Below are positions 41,001 to 56,936 of a DNA stretch of 64,000 bases, in pieces (positions within the stretch are counted from its first letter, which is position 1; each line of letters begins with the position of its first letter). The stretch lies in contig NC_072460.1 in assembly GCF_027596085.1 (NCBI RefSeq), positions 12,592,326 to 12,656,325 on the forward strand, given 5' to 3'. The stretch is from Anoplopoma fimbria (Eukaryota > Chordata > Actinopteri > Perciformes > Anoplopomatidae). The notes under the pieces were generated by a model, which was not told the origin of the DNA, did not search any database, and worked only from the letters and a program-made list of their open reading frames with translations. The translations under genes and the position numbers were made by a program.

Positions 41001-44000
41001 ACTACTGCAAGAAAGTAATTCATATTTCCTATAGTCCTCTAAATAGTTTGTGCCGTATTTAGACACCTAATATTAGGGTCCTTCCGTCCATCCATAATAA
41101 ACAATTATTCATGTTTTAGTCCAACTTTAACTTTATCACATTATTTTATAAACCGTTCAGTAAAACTTTCAGTAGATATACAAATTATCAAATTAAAGTC
41201 TTATTAATTAAAATCTTTTACATCCACGATTCTTTGGAAGCAGAGAGCGCTCATTACAACATCTGCGTTTGGTCAGAAAATGTACCTGTGATTAAAGTGT
41301 GTCCGATTTGGCTCACAAAGCATAAACTTGGCACCTGATTCATTTAATTAAGGGAGCAAAGATAATTATTGTGATAGTAACATGTTTAATTGTGCAGCAC
41401 TGCATCTATTTTAGATCATTTTCAGACATTTTCCTCAGTATTCAGCTATCAGAAAATTTACCAAATAATTGTAACTTCAGTAACAAGTGTACGCTCAATG
41501 TATTGTAATACTATCATATTCATGAAGCCGCGCTTTGCCTCGTCTCATAACTGTCTTTCACCTGAAACTGTTTGCTGTTAAAGTGGCAATCGTTCAGATT
41601 TCAGTCCTGGTTTAGGATTTTTTTTTTTTAAGGGAAATCAATGGAATTATGCTCAGAGTTGGAAGCGGGCCGTAGTCATCATTGTGTTCCCTTTAGTGAC
41701 TAAACTTTAAATGAAAATCATAGATATTGCTACTATGAACGTTATAATGGAGACAAATTATTTTTTTAAAGTACAACCAAAAGCTTTTTATAAAAGAAAA
41801 ATATATTGCTTTAGCTAATATATATGTTTTTATCGTTGTGAAATAATTAATTAAAACATTTTGTGACAGGGCCAAAATAAATATTTTGTTTATTTCTGCA
41901 AAATATATCTAAAGTTTGGTTACCTCTGCTAACAAGTCTTGTGAGCCAACTGTATAATGCCATTTGTTGTCCGCGATCAAGTTGCGCGTTAGTGTGGAAA
42001 AAATGGATAAATGGCTAAGTTTTACACTAAGTGCTTAATGATCCAAAAAACAAAACCCATCAAATTGAAAGTTCAGAGGGAGCTTCAATCCCTGAGGACA
42101 TTAGCATTAGTGCATTATTTAGTTATTCATCATTGTAGTTCACACAAAAATGAAAGCGATAACGAAGATGCCCATCTGAAGGGATTTAGTGGGTGGGGGA
42201 CTAAAAAATAAGTAGGAATAAGTTGTGCTGCATGCCCTGCACTACACAACCAATTAGATGACAAGTTAAGTGTGACTTAAATCTAGCTAGCCATATCCTA
42301 GAATTACCATAGATCACTTTATGAAGCTTGAAACCTAAATCTATGTTATGTATAGCTTCATGTTGCAAAATGACTTCATTATTCTACTACAGAAGATTCA
42401 TCAGTTGATCTGTCGAGTCTCACTCCACTTGAGAAAATTTTTAGAATTTTTTCCAATCCTGTCCAACCCCTGCTACACAACATAGCTGTATTAAAAGTAA
42501 AGATGCACTCTCCTACAAGCATCCTTGGCAGAACTGAAAACCACTTGTTATGAAGTGAATGCAATGGAACGGTTGGAGGTAGAGTCCAACATCTAGTGGC
42601 AGAATGTATTCAATAGCAGCTTTTAAGTAGTGACCTATGTTTTAAGAGACTGAAGTTAAGAAGTAGATATGAAGTAATCCCTGTCCTTCCTCCCTGTTTA
42701 GGTGAGTGTTTCCATGGTTGGTTAGAGCCACTGTTGGCCCGCATTATTGAGGAACCTACTGCGGTGGTTAGTCCAGAGATCACCACCATAGACCTTGAAA
42801 GCTTTCGGTTCAACAAGCCCTTGCCCACCAACCGCGCTTACAACAGAGGTAACTTTGACTGGAGCCTGACCTTCGGCTGGGAGCAAATCCCCGAGGATGC
42901 GAAGCTACTGCGCAAGGATGAAACCTACCCTGTAAAGTAAGAAGGATCGCGTTGGTTTCACTCAGACCATCCTGAATCATTTAAGTGTCTAAAGCTTTTG
43001 TATCTGCCTCTGAAAATGTCAGAACACCTGCTTTTGCTGGAGGTCTCTTCTCGATCTCAAAGGAGTACTTTGAACACATTGGAACATATGATGACAAGAT
43101 GGAGATCTGGGGTGGAGAAAATGTGGAGATGTCTTTCAGGGTTTGTCTTTTTATCTATACTTATACCACAGTTCCACACGTTATGTTAGTCTCCTTCTCA
43201 TTGTACAGTTCGAGTATGAATATCTACCTGCATCAAATGTGATTCACAGGTGTGGCAGTGTGGGGGTCAGCTTGAGATCATCCCTTGTTCTGTGGTGGGC
43301 CATGTCTTCCGCAGCAAGAGCCCCCACACCTTCCCCAAGGGCACAGAGGTCATCACTCGCAACCAGGTACGCCTGGCTGAGGTCTGGATGGATGACTACA
43401 AGAAGATTTTTTATCGCCGCAACAAGGCAGCTTCGGTTATGGCCAGTGAGGTGAGTGTGACCTGCTGAGTAACACTGTTCAAATGTTAAAGGCACATGGA
43501 TGCAATGACATTTATCACCCTTCTTCCACAACATTTTTCCTTTTTGACTAGAATGTTTACCCTGTGCTACAACAAGTTGATATGATAATGTAATTTTAAG
43601 TGTTTCTTTATTACAATATTCCCCTTTCAATGTTTATAGCATAACTTTGGTGACATCTCCGATCGCCTGAATCTGAGAGAGAAGCTGAAGTGCAAGAACT
43701 TCACCTGGTTCTTAAACACAGTCTACCCAGAGGCCTTCATTCCAGACTTAAACCCAGAAAAATCAGGAGCAGTAAGTCACATTACCCTATTTGCATATCA
43801 AAGATATAACACACCACACATATTACATAACCGTGGCTGTATCTTACTGTTGTTTGTGTCTGTATTTGCACCAGATTAGAAACTCAGGATCTAAAACCTG
43901 TCTGGATGTTGGGGAGAGTAACCAGGGAGGTAAACCTCTGATTATGTACCAGTGTCACAACATGGGAGGCAACCAGGTAAAATTACTGTCGACTCACACG

Positions 44001-44836
44001 TGTGAAATTCAGATTTGAAGATGATTTAATGTTCTCTGGGACAGTTTGGTCTCTAATTGGATGATTTTCTCTTCTAGTACTTTGAATACACATCTCATAA
44101 GGAGCTGCGTCATAATATTGGAAAGCAGCTGTGTCTTCATGCCACGCCCCATCCAGAGGCGGTGAAGATCGAGCTATGCCAGTTGAAGGGAAAGGGCACC
44201 AGTGTGTCACCTCAGCAGGAGTGGGTCTTGACAGAGGTGAGGAACAACTGGAGTTTTCTTGACGAGAGTTAGATGAGAAGATTGATATCATTATCATATC
44301 CGTCTGCTAAATATAAGGCCACAGCTAGCTGCGGCTTAGCTTAGTTTAGTTCAGCATACAATCTAGAAACGAGGGAAAACAGCTTCCTGACTCTTGTTCC
44401 CACCGTGAGGTGGCCGAGCAACTAGCAGAGACTACAGGAAGTCGGGCACCCAGCCAATAGGTATTTTGGCACATAGCTCCACATTTAACGATATATTTCA
44501 GTTTTTATGCTTTGGTTTTTGTACGTAATTACCGGACAGACTTGAGAGTAGTATTTATCTTATCTAACTCGGAAAGAAAGCAAATAAGCGCATTATCCCG
44601 GAAGGTCTCATTTATTCAGCATAGGATGATTAAAGGAATAGTTCAAATGTAATCTGTTGGTATGTTGATATTCATTTAAGCTTCTGTATTGATCCACCTT
44701 TTTCTCTGATGCTACTCTCCAGGAAAGTCTGCTGAAGAATCCCAGTAGTGGGAAATGTTTACGGCTGAATGGAGACCAGCTTCAGATGGATCACTGTAAC
44801 TCTGCCGACCTCTTCCAGCATTGGACCTTCGGCTGA
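38051..44836 (+). CDS. galnt6: polypeptide N-acetylgalactosaminyltransferase 6, 10 coding exons
   Basis: Golgi type II membrane enzyme that starts mucin-type O-glycans by adding GalNAc from UDP-GalNAc to Ser/Thr. Exons: 38051-38532, 39091-39263, 40711-40860, 42702-42936, 43023-43140, 43250-43450, 43640-43771, 43875-43976, 44078-44236, 44723-44836. All join in phase and give 621 residues, matching human GALNT6 (622). Residues 1-9 are basic, and 10-30 are a signal anchor. The stem region is followed by the glycosyltransferase A domain with [20 protein letters not shown], the metal-binding DAH motif at 266-268, and [17 protein letters not shown]. The ricin-B lectin domain is from 498 with CLDVG and a final QHW at 616-618. 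[18 protein letters not shown] and DTRP near the N-terminus resemble GALNT6 more than other members; galnt3 is the nearest alternative. Confidence 0.92.
44315..44690. repeat. dispersed fish repeat in the last galnt6 intron
   Basis: Phrases such as GCGGCTTAGCTTAGTTTAG, GAAACGAGGGAAAACAGCTTC and GCTTTGGTTTTTGTACG match a degenerate form of a repeat I know to be common in teleosts. The orientation and ends are not fixed. Coding exons 10 and 11 on either side are intact. Confidence 0.55.
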
Positions 44837-46077
44837 CCTCCCTGTCTGACCATCAGGTGACCTCTGGCACCTTGTGTCCCCTTCCTCAGACTGTGCTCTG
44901 AGGAGCCAACTCAACATTGATCCAGAAGGACTTCCTGCTGTGGAGCTTGGGGCATTTGGCCATACTGAGTGGACGGTTAAAGATGGAGGACAAAGAAAAG
45001 ACTGAACAGGAATCTGTTGAAGACGCTCGAGTTGGCCTCAAGTTGTTTTAAATTTATTTATGATGGAAACTCAGAGAGACGTTTGAAGGTGGCTGGGAAT
45101 TATACGACACTAGACTGTGGACTTTGCATGCAGGAGTGGCAGCTTGACTGTGGGTCGGTGGGTGTGAACCAGAATCTTACTGCAGTGAATTCACACTCCA
45201 GCTTGGAAAATCACCATTTAGTGTTTGTTTTGTTTGTTTTTTGTCTGACAATGAATGTTGAAATGGGGAATATTGAACCTGTGATGCGTCTAAATATGCA
45301 CTTAAGACATAAAATCAAGAGATGTCTTTTTTTTTTTTATATAAAATTATTCTTTTTTGTGTCAGATAAATGTTCATTTGTGATAGAACATTTTCAACAG
45401 TGAAATATATGTATTTTGATGCGTCTATATGTGTACACTAAAGCAATAATCTTTTAAAATAATTTTTTTTATATGCTTTTACTGTTTTTTTTTGCAGAGT
45501 AATGGTTGGTCTTGATTCATTGGGTAGTATTCTGAAATGATTAACTCACTGTGGTTAATGATGCTACAAATATTAAATAATTTGAATTAAGATAGATTTC
45601 CTGCGATGATTCATGACTCATTTATAATCCTGTTTAAAAAAAAAAAAAATAAAATCTGAGTGAGAGGTGTAACATTTTTCTAAGGAGTGGTTAGAGAGCA
45701 AGAAACATTCCTGGCAATTGTTTTCAGCCTTGTCTGAATGGACCTGAAATGTAAGTTTAAATGGATGAACAGGATTTCTTTCAGGTTGCCAAACCTGATC
45801 TGATTGAATGTGCAGATTTGATTCCATATGTTGGGTCTTACCTTCTGACTGGAGGGCAGAGTTCACACGTACATTACAAAGCATAAGGAAGCGGCCACGC
45901 TAAGGCATTATTTCTGTGCAACAATAGGTGGCAGCATTAACTTGCTGAGTGTTTCTGCAAGGCAAGGATGACAATTGAAATTCCACCATGTGTGTGTGTG
46001 TGTGTGTGTGTCATGTAGCCAAAGGGCAATGAGAGTTGCCACAGTTAGGACAGACTGAGAGCAGAAGATGAGCTCTG
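44837..46077 (+). other. galnt6 3' UTR and g6pd upstream region
   Basis: No exon is seen. A probable galnt6 polyadenylation signal lies at 45648-45653 inside an A-rich run. A (TG)n tract at about 45990-46011 precedes the g6pd start by about 70 bases. A possible acceptor (CATGTAG) just after it may end a g6pd 5' UTR intron, but no matching first exon was identified. Confidence 0.5.
45648..45653 (+). terminator. galnt6: galnt6 polyadenylation signal (candidate)
   Basis: AATAAA about 0.8 kb after the galnt6 stop, at the end of an A run. No better hexamer was seen between the stop and g6pd. Confidence 0.4.
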
Positions 46078-49648
<3,571 letters not shown>

Positions 49649-49658
49649 CATGATTCAG

Positions 49659-49665
49659 ACACACA

Positions 49666-49755
<90 letters not shown>
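49659..49755 (+). repeat. (ACGC)n-(AC)n tract in g6pd 3' UTR
   Basis: About ten ACGC units are followed by about 25 AC units. The tract starts 11 bases after the g6pd stop and ends about 30 bases before its polyadenylation signal, so it makes up most of the short 3' UTR. Confidence 0.95.
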
Positions 49756-49761
<6 letters not shown>

Positions 49762-49783
49762 CGCAATAGGCAAGTTTACAAAC

Positions 49784-49789
49784 AATAAA
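49784..49789 (+). terminator. g6pd: g6pd polyadenylation signal
   Basis: AATAAA about 136 bases after the stop, followed by a GTTGTTGTTGTT-rich stretch that looks like a downstream element. A second plus-strand AATAAA at 50850-50855 could serve a longer 3' UTR. Confidence 0.7.
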
Positions 49790-49799
49790 GTTTACTGAA

Positions 49800-50865
49800 A
49801 TCTTTCACTGCTGTAAGTTGTTGTTGTTGTTTTGTCTGCAAGTTGAAAAAATACCCTTGCATTTTAACCCTGATCATACAAGAATGAATGAGGAAACAAC
49901 AATAACTGCACAAGTCTGATTTTAGTGTTCAACTGTAAATTTCAAACTTCTAGTTAATGAAAAATCATGCAGTCTTCTGCCTGCACTTCTCTTTTTAATA
50001 GAATTGGCCACTTTTGTGAAGAACCCCCACGGCCTTCAGACATATGAGACTTGAACTTAAATTATTTTTTATTTGATATTTTATGGATGTAAGTCTGGAT
50101 CAATATTTACACATAGGGTAATTTCAATGTTAAGAATATAAACCTGTGCCATCAGCAGGCCTGTGTTTACAGTCCTCACTACACCATGATGACACTAAAC
50201 ACCAAATACTCTTTGCACTATGGGGGCGTGTTGGTCTGTTTTGTAAGAACAGGTGACTCTTTGAAAAAAAATGTAACTGTAAATGACCTGCTTCAGGGAA
50301 GTATAACTTACAGGTAGGAGCTTTGAGCTAAATTCAAATTAAATTTGTTAATACTTCTTTATTACGGTTAATCTGTCACAATACATGAATCAGTTTTAAC
50401 ATTACAACTTCCATTTACTTTTAAATTTGATTTATTTCAACTGCCTGCAGCAGACTGATGCTGTTTCTTATCACCTATGTCTGTTTCTGTCAGGTTCATG
50501 GCCTAGCTGGTGGCCTTCCAACTACAAACACACAAAAACATACACACTCTGACCAATAACAGACCATTTGGTCAACCTGCCAATACTCGGAGGGCCTTGG
50601 GAAATGCAGCAAAGACTGACATGTACTTAAACTATTCAATTGTTCTTTCATGTGTTATTTGATTTGTACTGTACAATTACTCTATGCCATAGTAATATCA
50701 TGGTCTTTCAGTATTGGAAGTCATGTTGACACTAAATATAGTTAACACATTTTGAATCACGCAGAAAAACATTGTTCCTACAACAAATTATTTATGTACA
50801 AGCTGCTGTTGCTCTTACCCCTTATCGAATGTACACTCATTTTGACAACAATAAAGCACAAAAGG
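49800..50865. other. convergent intergenic region, g6pd to cerk
   Basis: No exon is seen on either strand. The two genes point at each other. Their nearest polyadenylation signals (49784, plus; 50881-50886, minus) leave about 1.1 kb, and the plus-strand signal at 50850 would let transcripts end almost back to back. Confidence 0.6.
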
Positions 50866-50880
50866 AGCCAGGTAAGTCTT

Positions 50881-50886
50881 TTTATT
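50881..50886 (-). terminator. cerk: cerk polyadenylation signal
   Basis: TTTATT on the plus strand is AATAAA on the minus strand, about 380 bases after the cerk stop. It is the nearest clear hexamer for this gene. Confidence 0.5.
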
Positions 50887-51262
50887 GCCTTAAAATGTTT
50901 TTGGTTTTTTAACTTCTGTTGACATTCCCCCTGATTTTATTCTGTGGAAGCTCAAGTGAAAATACATACACCAGAAGTTGCATACAAAACACTATATACC
51001 AAAAAAAAATCTGCATTACAGATAAGTCATCATTTAGCAAGTCTTTTAATAGTGTTTCAAGTAGAAGAGTTCAACAAACACACTCATTTAAGAATAAATA
51101 CTTTTTTTCATTATTGTAATGAGAAAATATGTAAAAGTACCTAAAATATTAGGAACTCCTTGGCCATGACAGACTGCAAAGTTGTCTCAGTAAAGTCACA
51201 AACTAGTCTTGCCTAACATGTCCGTTGTCACCTTTCCCTCATCATTCAAAATTTAGGTGAGA

Positions 51263-54200
51263 CTATTTGTGTAGTGTGTATCCCCTTTCACACTTGTCAT
51301 CTTCTTCGCTGCAGTTGTGCACGGCTGCTCCGTCCTCAATACCCCTGGCATACAGACGCACCAGCTGGCCATGTACCCTGAGAGAAGTGAACGTGGTTAA
51401 AAACTGTTGCTGCTGAGAGATAATCATCTTTGCCACCTGGCCACTGTTTTGTTTTTGTTTCTTTTGGTAGATGACTGAGCTGAGTTGCAATAAAAATTAG
51501 AACCTGACATTCAGTAAGAGGTTAATACAGTTCCATGTGAGAATACACTAAACAACAAATGGATGGTTGACCTCTCTTACCTGCTGAGGATTTCTGTGGA
51601 AGACAGAATCTCCCCGTCACAGTTCCACACCGACACAGCAGGAGCTTTACTGCAGCACAGACCACACAAGAAGGGGGTCGTTGTTTTCTGCTCATTCGTC
51701 GTTTCTCGTCCGGTGCCTCTCTCTGCCAGGTGCAGCTGAGATCCAGTCCTGCTTACAGTCTCCATGTAGCCCCCATCTTCTTCATCTATCCCACCACTCG
51801 ACACTCCAATCTCTTCATATGCTTCTTCCTCTTTGTCGGGGAGGAGAGAGAAACGGACGGCCTTCACCCGGTGCACCTCCACAAACGGCAGGTCAAACTA
51901 AGAGAAGTGGCAGAGATCGGGGTCAAGCCGAGTTTCAACTTGCTAGCCCAGCTTCCCTGTATTGTAAAAAAAAAAAAATACCTGGTCCTCTGTGCTCGTG
52001 TGTCTGTAGAGGAACTTAAGGAATCCCAGCGGGTGAGTGTCCCATACCAGGATGAGGTCCCCCGTTCCGTCCGCAAGGTGAGCAGAGGGAGAGAGGCCCA
52101 GGGGACTCTTGGGACACGAGCTGGACATACAAGTGAGAGACACACACCTGAACCTGCCCTGCACACTCACCCACTCGCCTGGACGGACACAGAAAGAGAG
52201 ACATGATGCTACATTAAAAAATGTAAAAATCACTACTGTACATCACTAATGATTCTTAAAGGACCATACTGCTGTTTTTGCATGTTTTCACCCATCATGC
52301 ACTCTTTACTACACTTTCTGAGATTTACTTTTCAGGCAACCACTGGTTTGAGTTAGCGTTGCTGTGATTGTTTGGTTACTGAACACATTTCTGTTACAAA
52401 ACGTTTTTCTTTCTCACTTTTTCTAAATATAGCTTATTTTCTCGTGAAATGGATTATGCTGTATTAGATGGATAATGGATACTGGATAATGTCACTTCTC
52501 CAGCCCTCTATAAACGTTTCAAATAAAACAATCTTAGAAGAAAGTGAGGCGTTGCAATTACTTTCAATTGAAGTAATTACAAGCCAAAAAGGCTGCTTTA
52601 ACGTGTACATGATTTCTGCTAAACGGGCTTGAATATACAAATACAGGACTTTCATGTTACCTTCTGAGTCGCTACTGAACTGGCTGTAGTGTGAGCTGTA
52701 CAAGGAGCCGGCATCAGAAGAGTGAGAGAAAAGTCTTTCTGTGCTTCGGGAACACACACTGCACCTGAACACACACACACACGCAAAACAAATACTTTTC
52801 ACTCTGCTTGGAAGTCTGTGAAATAACAAGCTCCTTAACCTTGACACCCATTCATAAGAGAATCATAAACCTTTTGCTGACAGCCAGAGGCAGCTGCCTC
52901 AGACAAAGAATTAGGTATTGTACACTCTAACAAGAGACAGAGTCTCAGATTTCATCTAGATCAAGTTCCTCTTGCCATGGTTTTTACCCTCCTTAAGGTG
53001 CACCCAACACCTGAGTCCCTGCTGCAGGTGGTAGCAGTTACGGTGTCTCAAGCAGTGAATTTGAATCATTTCACTGGTGCCTTAATAATAATGACACTCT
53101 CTCATTAAAAGGGTTTAAGATCTACAAGGTTAAAGTCACTCTCGTCCTCACAGAAAGGATGGGAGTAAGATAAGAAGCCAAAAAATGTAACAGGCTTTCA
53201 TAATTTCTGGAAGTTTGCATGTTCTTATGGGCTTCTTTCTTTTCATATTCATAACCAGCTATCCAGGAGGAGTCACTTTTAAAAGCTGAACAGCTGGGAA
53301 TCATGGAGAGACGCTACATAAAAACATCACTGTGGTGGTTTTGTTTACATAAGGTTTGTTTCACCTCACATAGCTCAGCAACAGCCACATAATAATATAA
53401 ACTAACGTAATGAACAGTGGATACAGGAAGAGAACAGAAAAAAACACATGCAAAGGTAAATACTATACTTGACAAATAACGTTATGTAAATAGATAACAC
53501 TCCCACGCTCCCACTTAGTGGTTGTGGTTGTGAGTTTTAAGGTGTTAAAACACCTCCACATCACTAGAGTATAATCTGGTATACAAACTGTAATTTATTG
53601 CCTTTCCTCTTTTTTAAAAAGTTTCTTTGTGTTTATTATTAATTGCACTGTGTTTACACCCTTCTCTGTGTAAGATCTTGCCAGTAGTTGGTGTTTTACC
53701 CTGAGAGGCAGCGTGTTCTATCCCTTGGGCTGGAGAGCAGCGGGTCTGCTGGTAGATACTGAACTATGCCTGCATAGCTTCTGTTGCTCAGGTACACCAT
53801 TGTGCCTGCACAAAGGAGAGCAACAGGTTTAGCAAAAAATGCACTAGTTGCATACACTTTAAAAGAAGAAAATATGAAGGGAATGTGTTTTTGTGACATG
53901 AAATGTTTTTTAAAAGAATGCATTGCATCACATGAAGTGCTTTCATCTTAGCCATAGCGCTATTAGTGACAGTATCAGGATGAATTTTTTACTTTAAGCT
54001 GAAAATAGATGCAGAGAATCCAACAGCGTCTTATTTGACTCAGCAAGCAGTCTTGTCTGTTGTCTGTTTGAATCATCAGTCCACACCTGAATAGTCATAT
54101 CGGAGGGGTCCCATCCAGCGGTGTTTTTCACTCTCAGCCAGTACGTCCCCGTAGAAGCCATAACCCAACAGAGACACGGAGTAGCGTAACAGAGTAGAGG

Positions 54201-56936
54201 CCTGATGCACTGAACACACATCCAAAGGCTGAGAGTCTCCTGCAAGGTATTGTGGGATAGAAGAAGGACGTACAAGATTAATTATGGAGCTAGGGATTGA
54301 CATAATTGTTTGGATTTTTTTAATAAAGATTGAATTATAATTAAAAATCTCACCTATGATGACGTGCAAAGCTGAAGTAACAGGGTCGATCACTCCCACT
54401 GTGGCATAACACACACAGTCTGTAGATCCTACATTAGATACAAGAGAAGAGGATGAGTGGCGCCACTGCTCTAACTCCATCTGATTATGAAATCCTGATA
54501 ACAATGTCCTTACCTGCAGGGATAATGCCAATATGGAGCGGACAAGGCTGTAAAGTGACAGCGGGATCGTTCTCACAAAGGCCTGCCTCTTGTTGTGTCC
54601 GCCCAATCAAACCGTGAAGTATTTCGCTGAACATGCCATCCCCACCCACACAAACCACGCTGTTATAAACAAACACAAGAGTTCTGTTGTGAGAGCACCT
54701 CCCAGAGAGCTTAGCCATTATAATACTCTCATACCACAGTGTTTACTCTGTGGTGCTGATGGCTCTTACCCGTCAAAGCCTGTCAGGTCTTTCTTCAGGA
54801 GGTGGTCTCTGGCCTGGTTTGCCCGCTCAGTCACTGAAAAATAAATGTTATAATAACATGTAGACTGCGAGTCACTTTCATTCATTATTTCTTAAATTAA
54901 ATTAAGGCTGGACACAATTTTGTTACCTATTACATGAGAGCTGATACCGGCCAGCTCAAACAAAGGGGCAACCAGAGAATGGTAGATCTTCCTTCCTTTC
55001 TTCTTCCCTCCAAATGGGTTGATAAATACCAACAGCTTGTTTGGACGCAGTGGACCTGAAACACAACATTTGGAATATTACAAATCATTGACAGCCAGTG
55101 AACTCATAAGGATTTGAAAGAAAAACATTATGAAATCATCCATCCATACTATGAGTTTTTAGAGCCGTTCTCAGGTGTTTCGTCCACTGGTCTCTGAGCA
55201 CCCGACTGAGGCAGCTGAACTGGGTTCGGCCCAGTCTCCATAGTAACCCATAAGAGCTGCCACTGCTGCTGCGCTTCACGTAGAAAACTGGAGATACATG
55301 TTAAATAAGGGAAACAAAACCATGCTGTAATGCATGCACGTGTCAGGCATTCATTTGATTAAACTGTAGATCTGGCATGCTGTGTGCACGTGTATGCAAA
55401 TGACTCATGTTCTCACATAGTTTAAAAACTCAATGGCAAAAGATGTGTAATGTTTCAGACTGTTTAGCATTGACTGTGGTATTTGTGATACCCGAAAGTC
55501 TCTCATATGAACCCACCTGTGAAGTCTTTGTCTGTGTCCTCAACTGACTTCTGGGGCAGGATCTCCACGCGGCCCTCCTCCACTCCGAGCACCTCCGCCA
55601 CAGGCACTGAAACTGTAATCAAAGAGACCAATACACACAGCATTAACCATCAGTGGACTTGTTTCTTTGCATACAATGTGGGATATTTTAGTCACCAAAA
55701 AGACCTTCCTCACAGCAGATAGTTTATTTGTAATAGCAGATGTCAAGGCACCCAATTCGCTGTTCTAATGCAAAAACTCTCTGATGGGCCTTTTTGTCAT
55801 GTGATATTAGGAGAAGCACAGTTGTCACTAATAACAGTAATAATTACTGTTTTCCATTCAGCTGCTTCAGTTTCAAGGTTCTGATATTGTGCACGCAAAA
55901 TTACTGCATGCACCATTATCCATATTATGAGTTACACCTATTGATAGTAATTGGGCTATAAACTACGGTTTTGGAGCCTATGTTTTACACTTTGACTGTG
56001 TAAGAGAGATGGAGATTTACAGCCTGTGTGGAGCATGTAAAACATAATTCCGTCTTCTTTGGCTCAATATTTTTCAATTAAATTCAATTCAATATGGCTT
56101 TAGTGGCTTGAAAGTTTGAAAGGAGTACACAATAATATTAATATTAACACAACATTAACATAACATTGCGATTGTTGGTTAATAAATTATATACAGTTAT
56201 TTTCAACACATGTCAGTATGTGTTTTAAAAGACACACAGGTGTGTTGTCTCAAAGAAGACACTGGAATGTCTTTAAAAACTTAAATCCCCATCTTCTGCG
56301 CAGGAACAACAGATCCCAGAGTACATTTCTCTCTGTAATGTAGATGTGTGTGACATCATGTGGAGCAGAGGCATTTTGGTGTTGAGAAAAAATGTCAAGA
56401 TGTGTGTGAGTACTCGAAAGCCAGTGCTTTAGTCAAGTGTTTCAGTCGTGTTTCATGTTAGTGCTGTTTAACTTGTTCTTCACGTTTTCAGGTAGCAGTT
56501 ATTGGTTTAATTAAACCCTCCCTGTAATTGTTCAAAATGACATGTAAGGTGTAACACATATTGTTTTGTTAATGGTGTCCTAGGCTACTTCTACATAATA
56601 CATAATGTTTGTTTGTCATCAAGTTATGCCAGTTCCGTGCAGACAGGAAACAGGTTGTGGCTTACACAGAAACATTACGACTGCTGAGGTGTTCCTCTGC
56701 GTAGAGCCTATTATTATATTTAGATATGATTGTAATAACACAACAGGTCTCTATAACCACATGTTATATATAGGTCGACTGATGCTTTGGAGACTAAAGA
56801 GCCACCTACTTGTTTTCTTGTCTCGATTCTTCTTATCTACCTCGGTCCAGTTGAAATGCCAGCCGGTCAGGACCGCCCGGTATCTTTTATTCCCGACCCA
56901 CAGACTTGACTCCAGCCTAAGATCTGTCTCCTCCAT
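51263..56936 (-). CDS. cerk: ceramide kinase, 13 coding exons
   Basis: Lipid kinase making ceramide-1-phosphate from ceramide and ATP. Exons in transcript order (plus coordinates): 56810-56936, 55517-55612, 55150-55287, 54927-55055, 54770-54833, 54514-54659, 54354-54428, 54087-54239, 53700-53805, 52661-52764, 51982-52178, 51581-51897, 51263-51377. All join in phase and give 588 residues (human about 537). The N-terminal PH-like part (LWVGNKRYRAVL) is followed by the diacylglycerol-kinase-type domain from about 128: LLVFINPFGGKKKG, then the catalytic VCVGGDGMFSEILHGL (GGDG 190-193), GIIPAGSTDCVCY and LLRYSVSLLGYGFYGD. The CxxxCxxC motif of ceramide kinases is C342, C346, C349, and spans an exon junction. 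GGDGMFSE separates it from the cerkl paralogue. The extra length lies mainly in exon 12, an acidic loop around DKEEEAYEE. The exon 2 acceptor is the least certain: TTTCAG at 55607-55612 could be intron instead. Confidence 0.93.
56080..56190. repeat. possible dispersed repeat in cerk intron 1
   Basis: ATTCAATTCAATATGGCTTTA, followed by short AT-rich and ACATAACATT-like direct repeats, resembles the ends of common fish repeats. The evidence is weak and from memory. The intron (55613-56809) otherwise shows nothing. Confidence 0.3.

Noticed and set aside
49659..49755. Regular ACGC units that might suggest a repeat array such as CRISPR
   Set aside because: Simple microsatellite with no spacers, in a vertebrate 3' UTR.
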